DNA of 29,110 nt from Conoideocrella luteorostrata (Eukaryota; Ascomycota; Sordariomycetes; Hypocreales; Clavicipitaceae), in the NCBI GenBank assembly GCA_032433595.1, contig JASWJB010000438.1, forward strand, positions 1-29,110. Direction: 5' to 3'. The notes under the pieces are model-generated. The model saw nothing but the letters and a program-made list of their open reading frames with translations, was not told the DNA's origin and searched no databases. A program made the position numbers and the translations under genes. Below, piece after piece: positions 10,913 to 21,323 of the stretch (positions are counted from its first letter, which is position 1; each line of letters opens with the position of its first letter).

Positions 10913-13900
10913 TCATTCCAACCTCAACAGCCTGCGCAACCGTATGCCACGCCCATCCCGCCCGTCCTCCTCCTGGACATTATTCTCCCGGACCACACCC
11001 AAAAACACTCGTTCCAACGTCGATCCGCCAACAGAATAATACTCTATGCCCATGGTATCCTTGTACCGCTCGATCAGATCAATGACTTTTGTGATTAGGC
11101 GGTTCCCATGAGCATCTACTCCGGGAATAGTGAAACGAATCTGTCCGCCCAACATGTGTCGTTCAAGCTGGGACGAAGGCAGAGATTCGTGGACCCACGC
11201 GCGGACAGCTTCCATCTCCTCAGTGGTGGAGTTTGGTGCGGAGGCGAGAACGAGCGTGATGTAGTAGTGGTTGCTGTACTTGTCGCGGAGGGCCTTGGTA
11301 GTTCCTACGGCAAGTATGGATTTGGATATGATGGCTGCGCGGGTGGCGAGCGCGTCGGCTTCTTCCATGGAGTGAGTCTAGTTAAAGATGTCAGTTTGAT
11401 TTGATTTCTGGGCTCCATTGGGTTGGCTTTGATGATTTATTTTATGGGTATAGTGGTTTTTGTTTTAAATCATTGCAGGCTAGGCAGGCCATGGAGAAAG
11501 GTATGATTCGAACTTGAAGGGCTGTGTTTGTGAAAAAATCGGATGGAAGTTAGTTCGCTACGCACCGTTAGGAGAACCGAGCGATCTCGAGCAATCTTCT
11601 CAATGACTCTCCAGAATGAACGCTTGGCCACAGCGTCCATAGCAGACGTAGGCTCGTCGAGCACAAGGACAGGCGGTGTACCCATGAGAGCGATAGCTAG
11701 GCTGAGCTTTCGTTTGTTTCCTCCTGACAGTTTGGATGCGAGCGTTGATGCGTGCGGTGTGAGGTTGAGACTAGCCATGAGGTGGTTTACATTGCCTTTC
11801 ACGTCCTGGATACCTTTGATGCGGGCGTAGAAGGCGAGATGTTCGCGGGTACTCATGAAGTCGAGGGCGTCGTGTTGGGGACATACTATATACATGGTAG
11901 AAATGGTCTCAGTCAGCATCATTTGCTATTTGCTAGAATGTTGAGTAGACAACAACGATGAGCACGTTGGGGGACGAGCTTTCGCCCGGAATCTTACCTC
12001 CAAGATGTTTCTGGGCGGATCTTGTACGCGAGTCTTCACCCCGAAGAAGAACCTGCCCTCGATCCACGGATAGTTCTGACTGTATGAGATTGACGAGAGT
12101 TGACTTTCCCGCGCCGTTGGGCCCAATCAAAGCAAGTATGTCGCTTTCTGGGAGACCGAGGGTGACGTCGTGGACTGCCTTGTTGGAGCCAAATGACTTG
12201 CTGAGATGGAGACAGCGAAGGAAGTCCCCCTCGGTCTGCTCAACGCGCAGGGTTTCATTTTCCACGTCGTCGGTCATGTTGCCGATCCGCTTCTCCGAGT
12301 CCCTCCCGCTCGGGGACTTCTTTCTGCGAAACAGAGCAAGGTCGCCCTCTATCCAGATGATGATGAGTAAGAGAACAGCAATCTGAATGACTAGGTAGAG
12401 AATGGGAGATCCAAACGCGTAGATGGAGCCAACGGTGGTTGACCGGCCATCCTTGCATGCAACTTGAAGGACGTTGAGGGTTAGCATTGCCGCTCGGAAT
12501 ACATTGCCAATGGGCAGTATTATATTCAGGCCGAAGGTGATTCCGAGCGTGATGGTATCCATTTGCGCGGCATCAGCGTATCCGGAGCCGACCTATATTA
12601 ATGATGACCACACAGATCAGTATATTTGTTTCGAAACTCAGGCTGGGGATTGTTTCTGTCGTTGCGGCAAGTCAACTTACACCAAACGCAATAGCCGCAA
12701 TTGCATACATGAGCAGTCCCATCCCGGCAGTGGCTATAAACGACTTGAGCGGTCCGCTGACGAAGTGAGAAATAACATATCCCAACAACATGGCAGCTAC
12801 TCCGTACAACATCAATATCGGCAGCATGATCCAGATGCTGGGGAAGAAGGGCATCTGCGTCGACATGATGACCGTAACGCCTATGCTTATAACGAGAACA
12901 AACATGAAATCAAAGAGCGAATAAGCCACCCAGAGTGGTCCGCGACGCACGCCGTTGGCATATTCGAGTGGGCGGACTTTACGATCCTTTTCGATGGCTG
13001 GGTAGAGGACAAAGGCAGCTGGGTAGATCGCTTGAAGGAGAGTAAAGAAGACGACGTATACGACGCCGCTGTTGCTAGAGCTCTGCAGCAATAATCCGAA
13101 CAAGTTAGCTTTGAAACGTTTTAAGGGACCGTCGTGCGTGCGTGCGAGAGAGTGTGAAAGGGGGAGTGAGGGGGAGAAGGGGAGAGACAACCAGTTCATC
13201 CACGTCCTTGACATTAAAACTGACCTTGCGGGTTTGAGCAAAGCTGCCCTGCGATGAAATGATCTCCGATCCACTCGTCATTTGCGACCACAAGTTCAAT
13301 AGTATAGGCGTTTGGGGCTGTCCGAAATAATTAATTATGCCTGCAATGATGGGCGCTTCGGTTCCGTTTCCTCCATATATACCACCATCCGACTTAACTC
13401 TTGTTGCCTTATCATCCCAATAGCTCAAGAACTTCTCTTTCGTTTCCAGGTTTGGCGCAAATTCACGGGCTAGCGATGGCTCCACGCTTCTGAGCTCAAA
13501 GACATGTTTGTTCACGAGGTCACTGATCTGGTCTTGGGCTGAGAGCGGCGCGACGGGCAGTTTTAAACACTGGCCGCCAGCACATCGCGCAGAGTAGTGA
13601 TACGAATACGGAGATGGAGTGCTGAAACTAGGGGCAAGAAATGCACAGGAATCTGGCTCGTAGCCCTTGAGAAGACGGTCAAAGAAGGGATTGATGACGA
13701 GAGGGAGGGCGAGGACATAGAAGTATGGCCACCAGAATCGTTTTAGAATTGTGAGCCTCTTACGGAAGAGGACACGAACCTGACCCTGGAAGGAGACAAT
13801 GTTACTGGGGGACATTGCAAAGTCGGATGGTGATGGGGAACCGTCGGTAATTTTATGCGCTTCCCGGAGTTCTGGTTCGTCGGCGACTTTCAGGAAGACG

Positions 13901-16158
13901 TCTTCGACCTGGGGACCAGCCATGGAGACATCAGTGACACCCGCCGCAGCAAACTCTGAAAGCAGCTGGGCAGCAGACCGGGAGTCAGGCGTTGAGTAGA
14001 TCAAGCTATCCTGGTGCAGTACCGAATTATAAGGCACATCCAGTTTGGGAGCCGTGCGCGGGACCTGAAGGTGATAACTGCCGCCGTGAAGACTCTTCAA
14101 CTCAGCCGATGTTCCGGAGCAGCGTACTTTGCCCTTGGACAAGATGACAATGAGATCAGCCAAGACATCCACCTCATCGAGGAAGTGCGTCGTGAACAAA
14201 ATGCTCCTCTTCGAGCGTTGGTCGAGCAGAATATCCCAAATAACACGACGGGACAACGGATCCAAACCCGACGTACATTCATCAATCAAACAAACGGAGG
14301 AGTCTCCGACAAACATGCACGCGAGCTGGAGCTTACGCTTCTGACCGCCACTCAACGTCTTGGCGCAGCTCTTTCGCTTCTTAGTCAAGTCGCAGTCAGC
14401 GATGAGCCTTTCAAGGTCCTCGCTAGTTTCTTTACCAGACTTGATAGATCGCCAGATAGACATGTGCTCACTAACAGTAAGGTTATCCCAAAGTGTGTTT
14501 TTCTGAGGACATATGCCAATCTGCGACGGAGTAGCGCCGAGCTTGACGGACCCAGAGCTGGGACTAATGAATCCAGCAATCATATGTAGCGTGGTTGTTT
14601 TCCCCGATCCGTTCGGCCCTACAAGACACAGAATCTGTCCCTTGTGGCCCTGGAGACTCACGCCATCAACAGCAGTGACTGATCGCCTCTTGCCACAGCA
14701 GAAGATTTTTTCCAGAAAGTTGGGCGAGAATCTCTTCCTGAGATCTGATGCTTCTGCTACAATGCTGCCGGTGCTACCGCCACCTTCCGAGAAGGACCTG
14801 CTGTGAAAGTCGATTCCGTGCATGAACTTTTCAACAGCCATGGCTAGAATAGGAAATACGATGATTTGGATCCCAAGGAACAACAGCATGGTTGACTGCG
14901 AGAGGTTGTACGAGGTTGAATTAATGCCAGCGTCGGGCTTGGGGATCTGGGTAATATCCGCTTTCAGCCCGTTGAGTTCCCACAAGCACATCTGCTGCAA
15001 GAAGAAGAGGAAGTTGGAGCTGGCAAACAACAGGCATAGAGGTATCACACCTTGTGACTCTGGCTTTGGATACAGTTGAAAGCTGTATACTTGCGCAACA
15101 ACAGACATGAGGAGGAAAACGCCGACAACGTAGACAGCGGATACTCGCGACTTGCTGAAGAAGGATGAAGCAAAGACTGTGGAGCTGTTGACAGCCATGC
15201 CCAACAGGATCTGCCATCCTACAAGCGTGCTGAGATCAGATTTTGAAAATAAAATGCGATGGTATAGACCGCCAAAGCCAATAAATACAGGCAAACAGGC
15301 AAGATTGTAGGTAATGAGCCAGCTCAAAACTCGAGCGAGAGTGGCGCTTCCTCCACCCATGGAGTCGACTAACTGTGCCATGCCAGACTCTCGTTCAGAA
15401 GTTATTTGACTTGTCAGACGATAGATGATCAGCCAGAAGCAGGCAAACACAGCAAAGGCATAGATCTGTCCCACAGCAGCGACGAACCCAGATCGCTGGA
15501 TGTCACTTTGTTGCTCGTCCGTCTCCCATGTATACATCATGACTTCAGGACGGATCGTTGAGTTGGTAATAGCGCGACTGATAGCCAGCTGTAGCGGCAG
15601 GAAAAGTGTTTCCTGGGCGGTGTTATGCTCGAACACGTTGAAGTGAGCATCGTCTTTGGAGGGATCAGCCCGAATAGTATACTGCCAGGTATGGGTCCCG
15701 TTTTGTGATTTTGTAAAATCGACAGAGCCATTCGTCTCGGGTGAGTCCCAAAATGTAACCGAGGCATAACAGTCGCTAACACCGCGAAGGTTGGCAAGAC
15801 ACAGAGTCGGTAGCTCTTTTTCATTTTCGAGATGGTGAATCAGTTGTGGGTCGATGTTCTTGGTGACGCTGGTGATAACACGATCAACGTCAGGTCCAAG
15901 CGTAGGTTTTTTGATAATGACGAGTTTCTTGCCGTCATTGATGGAAAAGTCCCTGATTGGTGCCGGAGCTCCGACGCCGAAGTGGCTGGAAGGGGTGAAG
16001 AAGGAGGGTATAGACAGGAGGACGGCAAGAATGGCGAGAGGCAAGCCGTAGTTGAAGACGAGGAAACTGATGGGTTGCCGAAGGACTGTGGCGACGACGT
16101 TTTTGTAAGAGAGGGCGGCAGTTTGGCGAACAAACTGCCTTACGTTGAAGACTGCCAT
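10913..16158 (-). CDS. ABCA-type full ABC transporter (5 exons, 1571 aa)
   Basis: My splice model on the minus strand is exons 16158-13225, 13082-12681, 12592-11998, 11885-11566 and 11377-10913, all joined in frame (4716 nt). The layout is TMD1-NBD1-TMD2-NBD2. An N-terminal helix (about 33-53) and a large non-cytosolic loop to about 225 precede the remaining TMD1 helices (228-444). NBD1 has Walker A GPNGSGKT (514-521), Q-loop CPQ (550-552), signature LSGGQ (602-606), Walker B ending IDE, D-loop SGLD (630-633) and H-loop His658. TMD2 covers about 805-1195. NBD2 has GPNGAGKS (1269-1276), CPQ (1312-1314), LSGGN (1363-1367), LDEPT (1386-1390) and TTHSMEEAD (His1419). Splice joins restore conserved motifs, notably GVCPQHDALD and LLTTHSMEEAD. 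ABCA proteins usually move lipids; the substrate here is unknown. The first junction (donor GTCAGT) is the least certain. Confidence 0.93.
13083..13224 (-). other. intron 1 of the ABC transporter gene
   Basis: The donor is GTCAGT after codon 978. A GCTAAC branch-like site precedes the acceptor CTGCAG. The intron has a strong pyrimidine stretch on the coding strand. It also stays open in frame for about 39 codons before a stop, so retention would give a half transporter truncated just after the first NBD and the start of TMD2. Confidence 0.7.
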
Positions 16159-17575
16159 ATTGTGTTCTCACACGTATATCCGCTCAATATCGGCACACTT
16201 AAGTCGAAGGGAAGAGAAGGGAACGATGGAAGATAAGAAGATGGTGGCTGCTGCAGGCGCTCAGTCGTGCAATTTCCCAACGTTATGCTTCTCACCTTTT
16301 CAATTTGGAGGTCACAATGAGCAGGCAGCGAATATTGCAGGACGCCGGGGATAAAGGTGTATAGTTCCCAAATCTATACAGAACACGGGGAGAAACGTCT
16401 AACGAGAGCCAACCACATATATGGCGTCGTTTATTTTTCAAAATCACTTGTGGAGCATATTCCATATTTATTATACACAGCTGTACTCCGTACCATAGGG
16501 AACATCTCCCCAGATTTACTGCATCTCCATCTCCCGCCCCATACAAAAAAATGCAGCCTTGTTCGGAACTCGCTCTTCTTGGCAAATCAACCTAGCAACC
16601 AGAAAACGAAGGAAACCCGAAAGAGGGAAGAAAAGGAAAAAGCGCCAAGACATTTGATGCCGCTCCTTCATGTCATCCCGCTTCAATCTTTCAGCACAGC
16701 CATGCCAGTACATGGACTAACATACGCGGCATATCCTCACCAACGCGCTTTATTACGATGCACAGGGCGATCAAAAGGGGCAATGATGTCCAGACGAACG
16801 CACATTAGCTGCCGCCGAAACAAACAGAAACAAAATTGCGTGTATATGAAGCAGTATGGTTATTTGGGGACAAAATAATCCCACCAACAGTGTTGCTCCA
16901 AATCCTCGTATTTGCCCTATCAGGCTGAAAAGACTTAAACCTCATTCGCTCAAGCTTAAGGCGGCATTGGTGCGCACGGTGGCAGTGTGAGCGCCATGTC
17001 AGCCCCAGCTCGTTTCCGCTTCTAGCGACAGTTTGATGATGATTTCGGGGCTATGGAGCGTGAAGCTGGGGTTCAATCGGCTGGTCGCTTCCTTTTCATC
17101 AACAAACTGCACCAGATAGTTCCACTAAAACACGTCGACTGGTGGCGATGATGGGGCGAACGCGCGTCGTCCAGGGCATTTTTGACGCAATCTCAGCAGG
17201 GGTTTGGTGCAAGAATACATCGCTGTTTTGGGAGTAGAGGGCGGGGGTGGCCGGGTGATAGTCAAGTACAACTCAAACACACGTGTGTTTCCTCCGTACA
17301 AAGCATGAAATAGGAGTACTCCGTATGGATTGAGTAACTAGTTACTCGGTACTCCGTAACGAGCGACTTGGGATGTTTTGGCGGCAGCTTTCGTGGCTTG
17401 TTATGCGATCGGCTGGAAGTTATGCGATTGGCTTGGGCGTTTGTAGAATGGAGCATTCCGCACTCCGTATGGAGTACGGAGTACGGAGTACTTAGCGTGC
17501 TGGTACATACATTCCCCGCCGTACTACTCCGTAGTACTACGACGTACGAGTGAAGCGGTCTTATAGACCCCCCAT
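16159..17575. other. upstream region of the ABC transporter gene, noncoding
   Basis: This 1.4-kb space contains the promoter of the minus-strand transporter gene and, further out, a cluster of TACTCCGTA motifs. A 173-codon + frame at 16357-16878 has no recognisable motif and a basic, low-quality composition, so I do not call it. I saw no transposase remnant. Confidence 0.55.
17311..17540. repeat. cluster of TACTCCGTA/TACGGAGTA motifs
   Basis: Five exact 9-mers lie within 230 bp: 17317-17325, 17350-17358, 17475-17483, 17482-17490 (overlapping) and 17525-17533. Several one-mismatch relatives lie between them. It is the densest cluster in the window and ends about 40 bp before MITE copy A. Confidence 0.85.
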
Positions 17576-17791
17576 GCGGGGGACAGTTTAACTGAGCCAT
17601 TTCGTCCACATTGTCTAATTGACCCTTTTAATTTAAACGCCTACTATAGATATAATTAAAGCTTATTATTAATAAAATCTATTATCTAAATAACTATTTA
17701 AGCTATATAATTTTAATTTTTTTTGTTACTAAGGCATTAATCTCTTGCGGAGTTAATGCTACCTCGACGGCTCAGTTAAACTGTCCCCCGC
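17576..17791 (+). mobile_element. MITE copy A, 216 bp, perfect 23-bp terminal inverted repeats
   Basis: The left end 17576-17598 (beginning GCGGGGGACAGTTTAACTGA) is exactly repeated in inverted orientation at 17769-17791. The interior is very AT-rich and has no reading frame. It shares its interior with copies B and C, in the opposite orientation to both. The copies also share CA(A/T)G-like residues just outside the quoted repeats, so the true ends may extend 3 bases further on each side. Flanks are C/G-rich (GACCC appears on both sides), so the target-site duplication is hard to define. The size, inverted repeats and lack of coding sequence fit a nonautonomous DNA transposon. I cannot name its superfamily. 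Confidence 0.85.
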
Positions 17792-18431
17792 TTGACCCGC
17801 TGATGCCACCCATACGGTCGCACATTAGCTAAGCTCCGCAAGAAACCGCCAACCCCGCTTTGTGTGTTGGTGGGAGAGAAGGAGCGAGGGAGAGCAGGAG
17901 CAGCGACAAGGTCCTACACATTCGAATCAGTTCACATATATTTTCCATACCATTCATAAATAGTTCTTACCATCCCAATTTGTAAATCTCGCGCAATATT
18001 CTATATATTTGAATCAGTTCACATCTATTTCCCAAACGTTTCATAGTCATGTCTTACCGTGCCAGTCTCTTCGTTAGCAACAGCAGACTCATTGTTGTTT
18101 GCGGAGCTTTGCTAATGTGCCACCGTACACCCACCTTGACAGGCAACATGTGGACTAGAGTTCCTCAGTAGAAGATCATCATACAAATTGTAACTAGTAC
18201 ACAAGATGAATTGGCCTATCTCAACTCGCTCTTTGCACTAATAACATATTGGGAATGGAGTATTGCATGACTACCAAGTACGAATTTACCTTGCTATCAA
18301 TACCCACCAGCAGCTGCAACCTATCAACTCGTGAACGAGGAAACCTGAGTTGAACAGCTTCGAGCCCCACTCTGCACTCTCTTCTTCTCTTCTTTTTCTT
18401 CACTCTCGTCTTTTCATTACGAATAGCAACC
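17792..18431. other. region upstream of the protease pseudogene
   Basis: The sequence holds a diverged direct repeat (17921-17971 and 18008-18058). From about 18361 it has a CT-rich tract leading to AACC before ATG 18432, resembling an authentic fungal promoter and leader. No separate gene was found. Confidence 0.5.
17921..18058 (+). repeat. diverged direct repeat, 2 x 51 bp
   Basis: 17921-17971 and 18008-18058 align without gaps over 51 bp. Both contain GAATCAGTTCACAT and end in TCTTACC, with scattered substitutions in the middle. The spacing is 87 bp. It looks like an old tandem duplication in the presumed promoter of the pseudogene. Confidence 0.6.
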
Positions 18432-18680
18432 ATGTCATCATCAAATCCGTTCTTGACTCCATCTGATACAGACTCTTCATGTTGCAGGCGTCTCAACCGC
18501 TCTTCTGGGGATAGCGGCAACTCAGATGAGCTCGGAATGAGCAGCACCAAATTTCGCGTCGCTATGCCTCCAGGTTTCCCCCTTCCAGTTAACACTATTT
18601 ACGGGCCCATCCGTCAGGCCTTTCCAATGCAGTACTATGAAGATATTCTAAAGTTGCTCCTGCGGCGTCTCGTTGTTTAA

Positions 18681-19350
18681 CGAGACTAATGACCTTTGCG
18701 ATAATGATATAGTTACCCGGCTGTTACGATAAGAATCGTCGGATTAGTGGGTGGATTAGTCACGCTGCAAGTGGGACCCACAGGACCCCCTTTTAGTACA
18801 GAATAGCTAGACTAGAGACCTACATCTAAGATCATCATTAATTATTACAATACCTTCACTTTGCTTGCAATTCCAGCACGTAACACCGGCGCTGTTGTCA
18901 ATCTGATCATCATTAGCATACGGTTTTAATCATCACCCCGTGGGACGCACTTTCGCCCTAGACCTAGCCAAAAGCAGTAACAGATTAAGAGATTTATGGA
19001 TACATTAATAGATAATACTAAGCATGAGGATATCGCTGTTGAAATAATAGCACGAGAGCTATTTCTGGATAAATACTTATCTCCTGTTATTAGGGACCTA
19101 AAACTAGAAGCAAACTAGCCTAATATTAGTAATATAGTCCTTTAAACTCTGGATAGTTTTAAATAAACCTAGGGCAAGGTAACGCTTTTTTGTCTTAGCT
19201 ATTCTAAATATCTACCTAAGAACCTAATTACTATCTACATTTCCGTGGATTATAGCTATACTACTCCGTAAGCATATATGGCTAATTGTTATTGCTTGTC
19301 TTTAAGAGCAGTTGGACAAAACTGGTCATGAGCTTGTGGCATTTAAACTT
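18681..19350. other. AT-rich, RIP-like decayed segment of the pseudogene
   Basis: Between the start fragment and MITE B the DNA becomes strongly AT-rich, especially from 18960. Only traces of coding sequence remain, such as 18996-19118 (40 codons). From 18996 to 19340 the same frame keeps protein-like stretches (TLDSFK, ITIYISVDYS) separated by TAG/TAA codons. Those stops can derive from CAG, CAA or TGG by transitions. The part from 18681 to 18960 shows no clear coding remnant and may hold a former intron or an insertion. Confidence 0.5.
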
Positions 19351-19360
19351 GTCCCCCCAA

Positions 19361-19576
19361 GCGGGGGACAGTTTAACTAAGCCATCGAGGTAGCATTAAC
19401 TCCGCAAGAGATTAATGCCTTAGTAACTAAAAAAAAAAATTAATATATAGCTTAAATAGTTATTTAAGTAATAAATTTTATTAATAATAAGCTTTAATTA
19501 TATCTGTGGTGGGCGTTCGAATTAAAAGGGTCAATTGGACAATGTGGACGACATAGCTCATTAAACTGTCCCCCGC
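19361..19576 (-). mobile_element. MITE copy B, 216 bp, inserted in the protease pseudogene
   Basis: It is in the same orientation as copy C and inverted relative to A. The left inverted repeat 19361-19383 has one substitution (ACTAAGCC for ACTGAGCC). The right repeat, ending at 19576, has lost a base and carries a substitution. Its damaged ends suggest it is older than A and C, or more mutated. A run of about six C lies on each side (19353-19358 and from 19580), which could be the target-site duplication. It separates two pieces of the same decayed reading frame. Confidence 0.85.
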
Positions 19577-20706
19577 ATGCCCCCCTACCAGTAGAGCTCT
19601 CCGGAAGAAGATCCTTACTGCCCAACAGCTTAGAGCTCTGTATAATTACAAATTGGATTTAGGAGCTAATATTTGCGCCGAAAAGTACATTCGCAGAGAT
19701 GATGGTTAGCAGGTCTACCCTCCTATTGGTACACTGGGCTGCTATGTGGAGGTTTATATGAACGACAGGATTGACCCCCTGAAGTTAGCCTTAACTAACT
19801 ATTATGTTGTCCGTGCAGGCTTAGATAGGTTCCTTTGGAGGGCAGTTCAGATTACACAGGGCGCAGATAAAGGCACTTTTGAGACCCAGCTCGACACGCC
19901 GCTACATGGATCTCCTATTTAGACTATTGATCAACGCGGGTTTGGCCCAAAGACACCAATCGCTATGGAGAGCCCTGCGCGATATAATCACAACTGCCAT
20001 GTTTATTCAGCTAACATAGTGGTTACAGGATAAGTTAGCCTCTAATCAAGCTTACTTCCAAGGAACCGCAGCAGAGGAATTCAAAGCCCTACAAGCAGCT
20101 CTGCGGCAGAAGGTGTCATATTTTAACAGCAGGGATCATCGACTTGGTCTTACCTTGGCTGGATCAGGCTTTGTTGTTCGAACTCCTCTCCATACTACTG
20201 GGCTGCAAAGGCGACTTGACTGGGCCCTCATTAATGTTCCAACAGCCCAATGCGGCATAAACCATGTGCCACTAATAAGTTCAGGTCTTATACTATCTAA
20301 ATATCCCTCATGTGCAGGAAATACTCTGAAACGCCAGCCTACAACCATGGTTAACGAGTTGCCCTGTAACACCAAACTGTTTAAGGTTGGGGCTACCTCT
20401 GGATTAACTCATGCTTATTACACCAGTGAATACAAGCGAGTAGTTGGAATCAGTCTTGATAAACACAGGGGTTTGGGTTATACGTTTGAGCACGTCGTTA
20501 TTGGGGCGAATGAAATACTATTTGCAGAACCAGGAGACTCGGGGGCTGTTGTTTTCACAGACAGTGGTGAAGCTATTGGACTTGTCTTTACTGGAGCATC
20601 GCCACAGCGATCCAAGAATATTCACGCCCTGTTCACACCTTTGGAGGACATCTTCGACCACATCAAGCATCATGTTGGACCGAAATTTGTTGATATTCGA
20701 TTGTAG

Positions 20707-21212
20707 GCCGTAATAGGCGCTGTTAGGGGGTTTCCCACAGATAGAAAGGGTTCCCATGAAAGATGACCAAAATAAATCATTGAGATGACGGAGGTAGAGA
20801 AAAATTGCACAAAAAAAGACACCAACGGCCAATATATGTGTGGTTTCCCTTTGTGTCACCCAAGTCCTCCGCAGTAAGTTAGTTCATCGTTTTAATACCC
20901 AGATGGCGATGCCTATCTCAAGAACAAAGGCCCATATTTCGTGGATCTGCAGGAAGTTGAGACTAATGCGCTGAACAATCTGTGCCCATTACGGCTATGG
21001 CGGTGGTTCCCCCGAGATCAACCGTCCCTGCCTTGACTGTTTCCTAGTAAATAGATCCAGCAAGTCCGCCTTTACCTGCATCACGTACAACCATCGAAAA
21101 GCGGTTGAAGTGGGTTGAGTGAGTGCTGCAGGCAGCAGCGCAACTGTGTTGTCTTGTACGGAGCATTCAGTGCGGAGTACGGAGTACTGGGTACGTATTC
21201 ATAGGGGGTCAA
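20707..21212. other. intergenic between pseudogene and MITE C
   Basis: About 500 bp with no reading frame of interest. Near its right end (21156-21195) are several TACGGAGTA-type motifs, one exact at 21178-21186, close to the start of MITE C. Confidence 0.55.
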
Positions 21213-21290
21213 GCGGGGGACAGTTTAACTGAGCCATCGAGGTAACATTAACTCCGCAAGAGATTAATGCCTTAGTAACTAAATAAAAAT

Positions 21291-21323
<33 letters not shown>

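Larger units (their letters stand above)
18432..20706 (+). pseudogene. decayed trypsin-like serine protease gene, interrupted by MITE B
   Basis: An 82-aa start segment (ATG 18432, A at -3, CT-rich leader) ends at TAA 18678. Frame 0 then resumes with protein-like sequence from about 18981 (IKRFMDTLIDNTKHEDIAV) and is broken by stops at 19116, 19143, 19164, 19170, 19269 and 19329. MITE B follows. Frame 0 continues at 19590 (RKKILTAQQLRALYNYKLDL) through TAG 19707 and TAG 19920. A one-base shift between 20020 and 20031 leads into the open C-terminal part, which ends at 20706. The C-terminal half has LDWALI (candidate catalytic Asp) and EPGDSGAVVF (catalytic Ser motif). The expected His site reads LTNYYVVR, Tyr in place of His. 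From memory this resembles fungal standalone trypsin-like proteins of unknown role. The breaks fit CpA-to-TpA changes, so the gene is read as RIP-inactivated. Family assignment is moderately certain; loss of function is well supported. Confidence 0.72.

Noticed and set aside
13799..15079. Several + frames of 60-190 codons opposite the ABC transporter
   Set aside because: They are antisense shadows of a strongly coding exon with conserved ABC motifs on the minus strand.
10913..16158. Secondary-metabolite or resistance cluster around the ABC transporter
   Set aside because: No synthase, oxidoreductase or cluster regulator is present. The transporter is ABCA type rather than a PDR or MDR pump, and its neighbours are housekeeping or unknown.
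16357..16878. 173-codon + frame upstream of the ABC transporter
   Set aside because: No domain, signal peptide or conserved-looking segment. It appears to be a chance open frame in promoter DNA.
18221..18595. 124-codon minus frame
   Set aside because: It is antisense to the start of the protease pseudogene and its CT-rich leader, and the Lys/Arg-rich middle comes from that leader read backwards.
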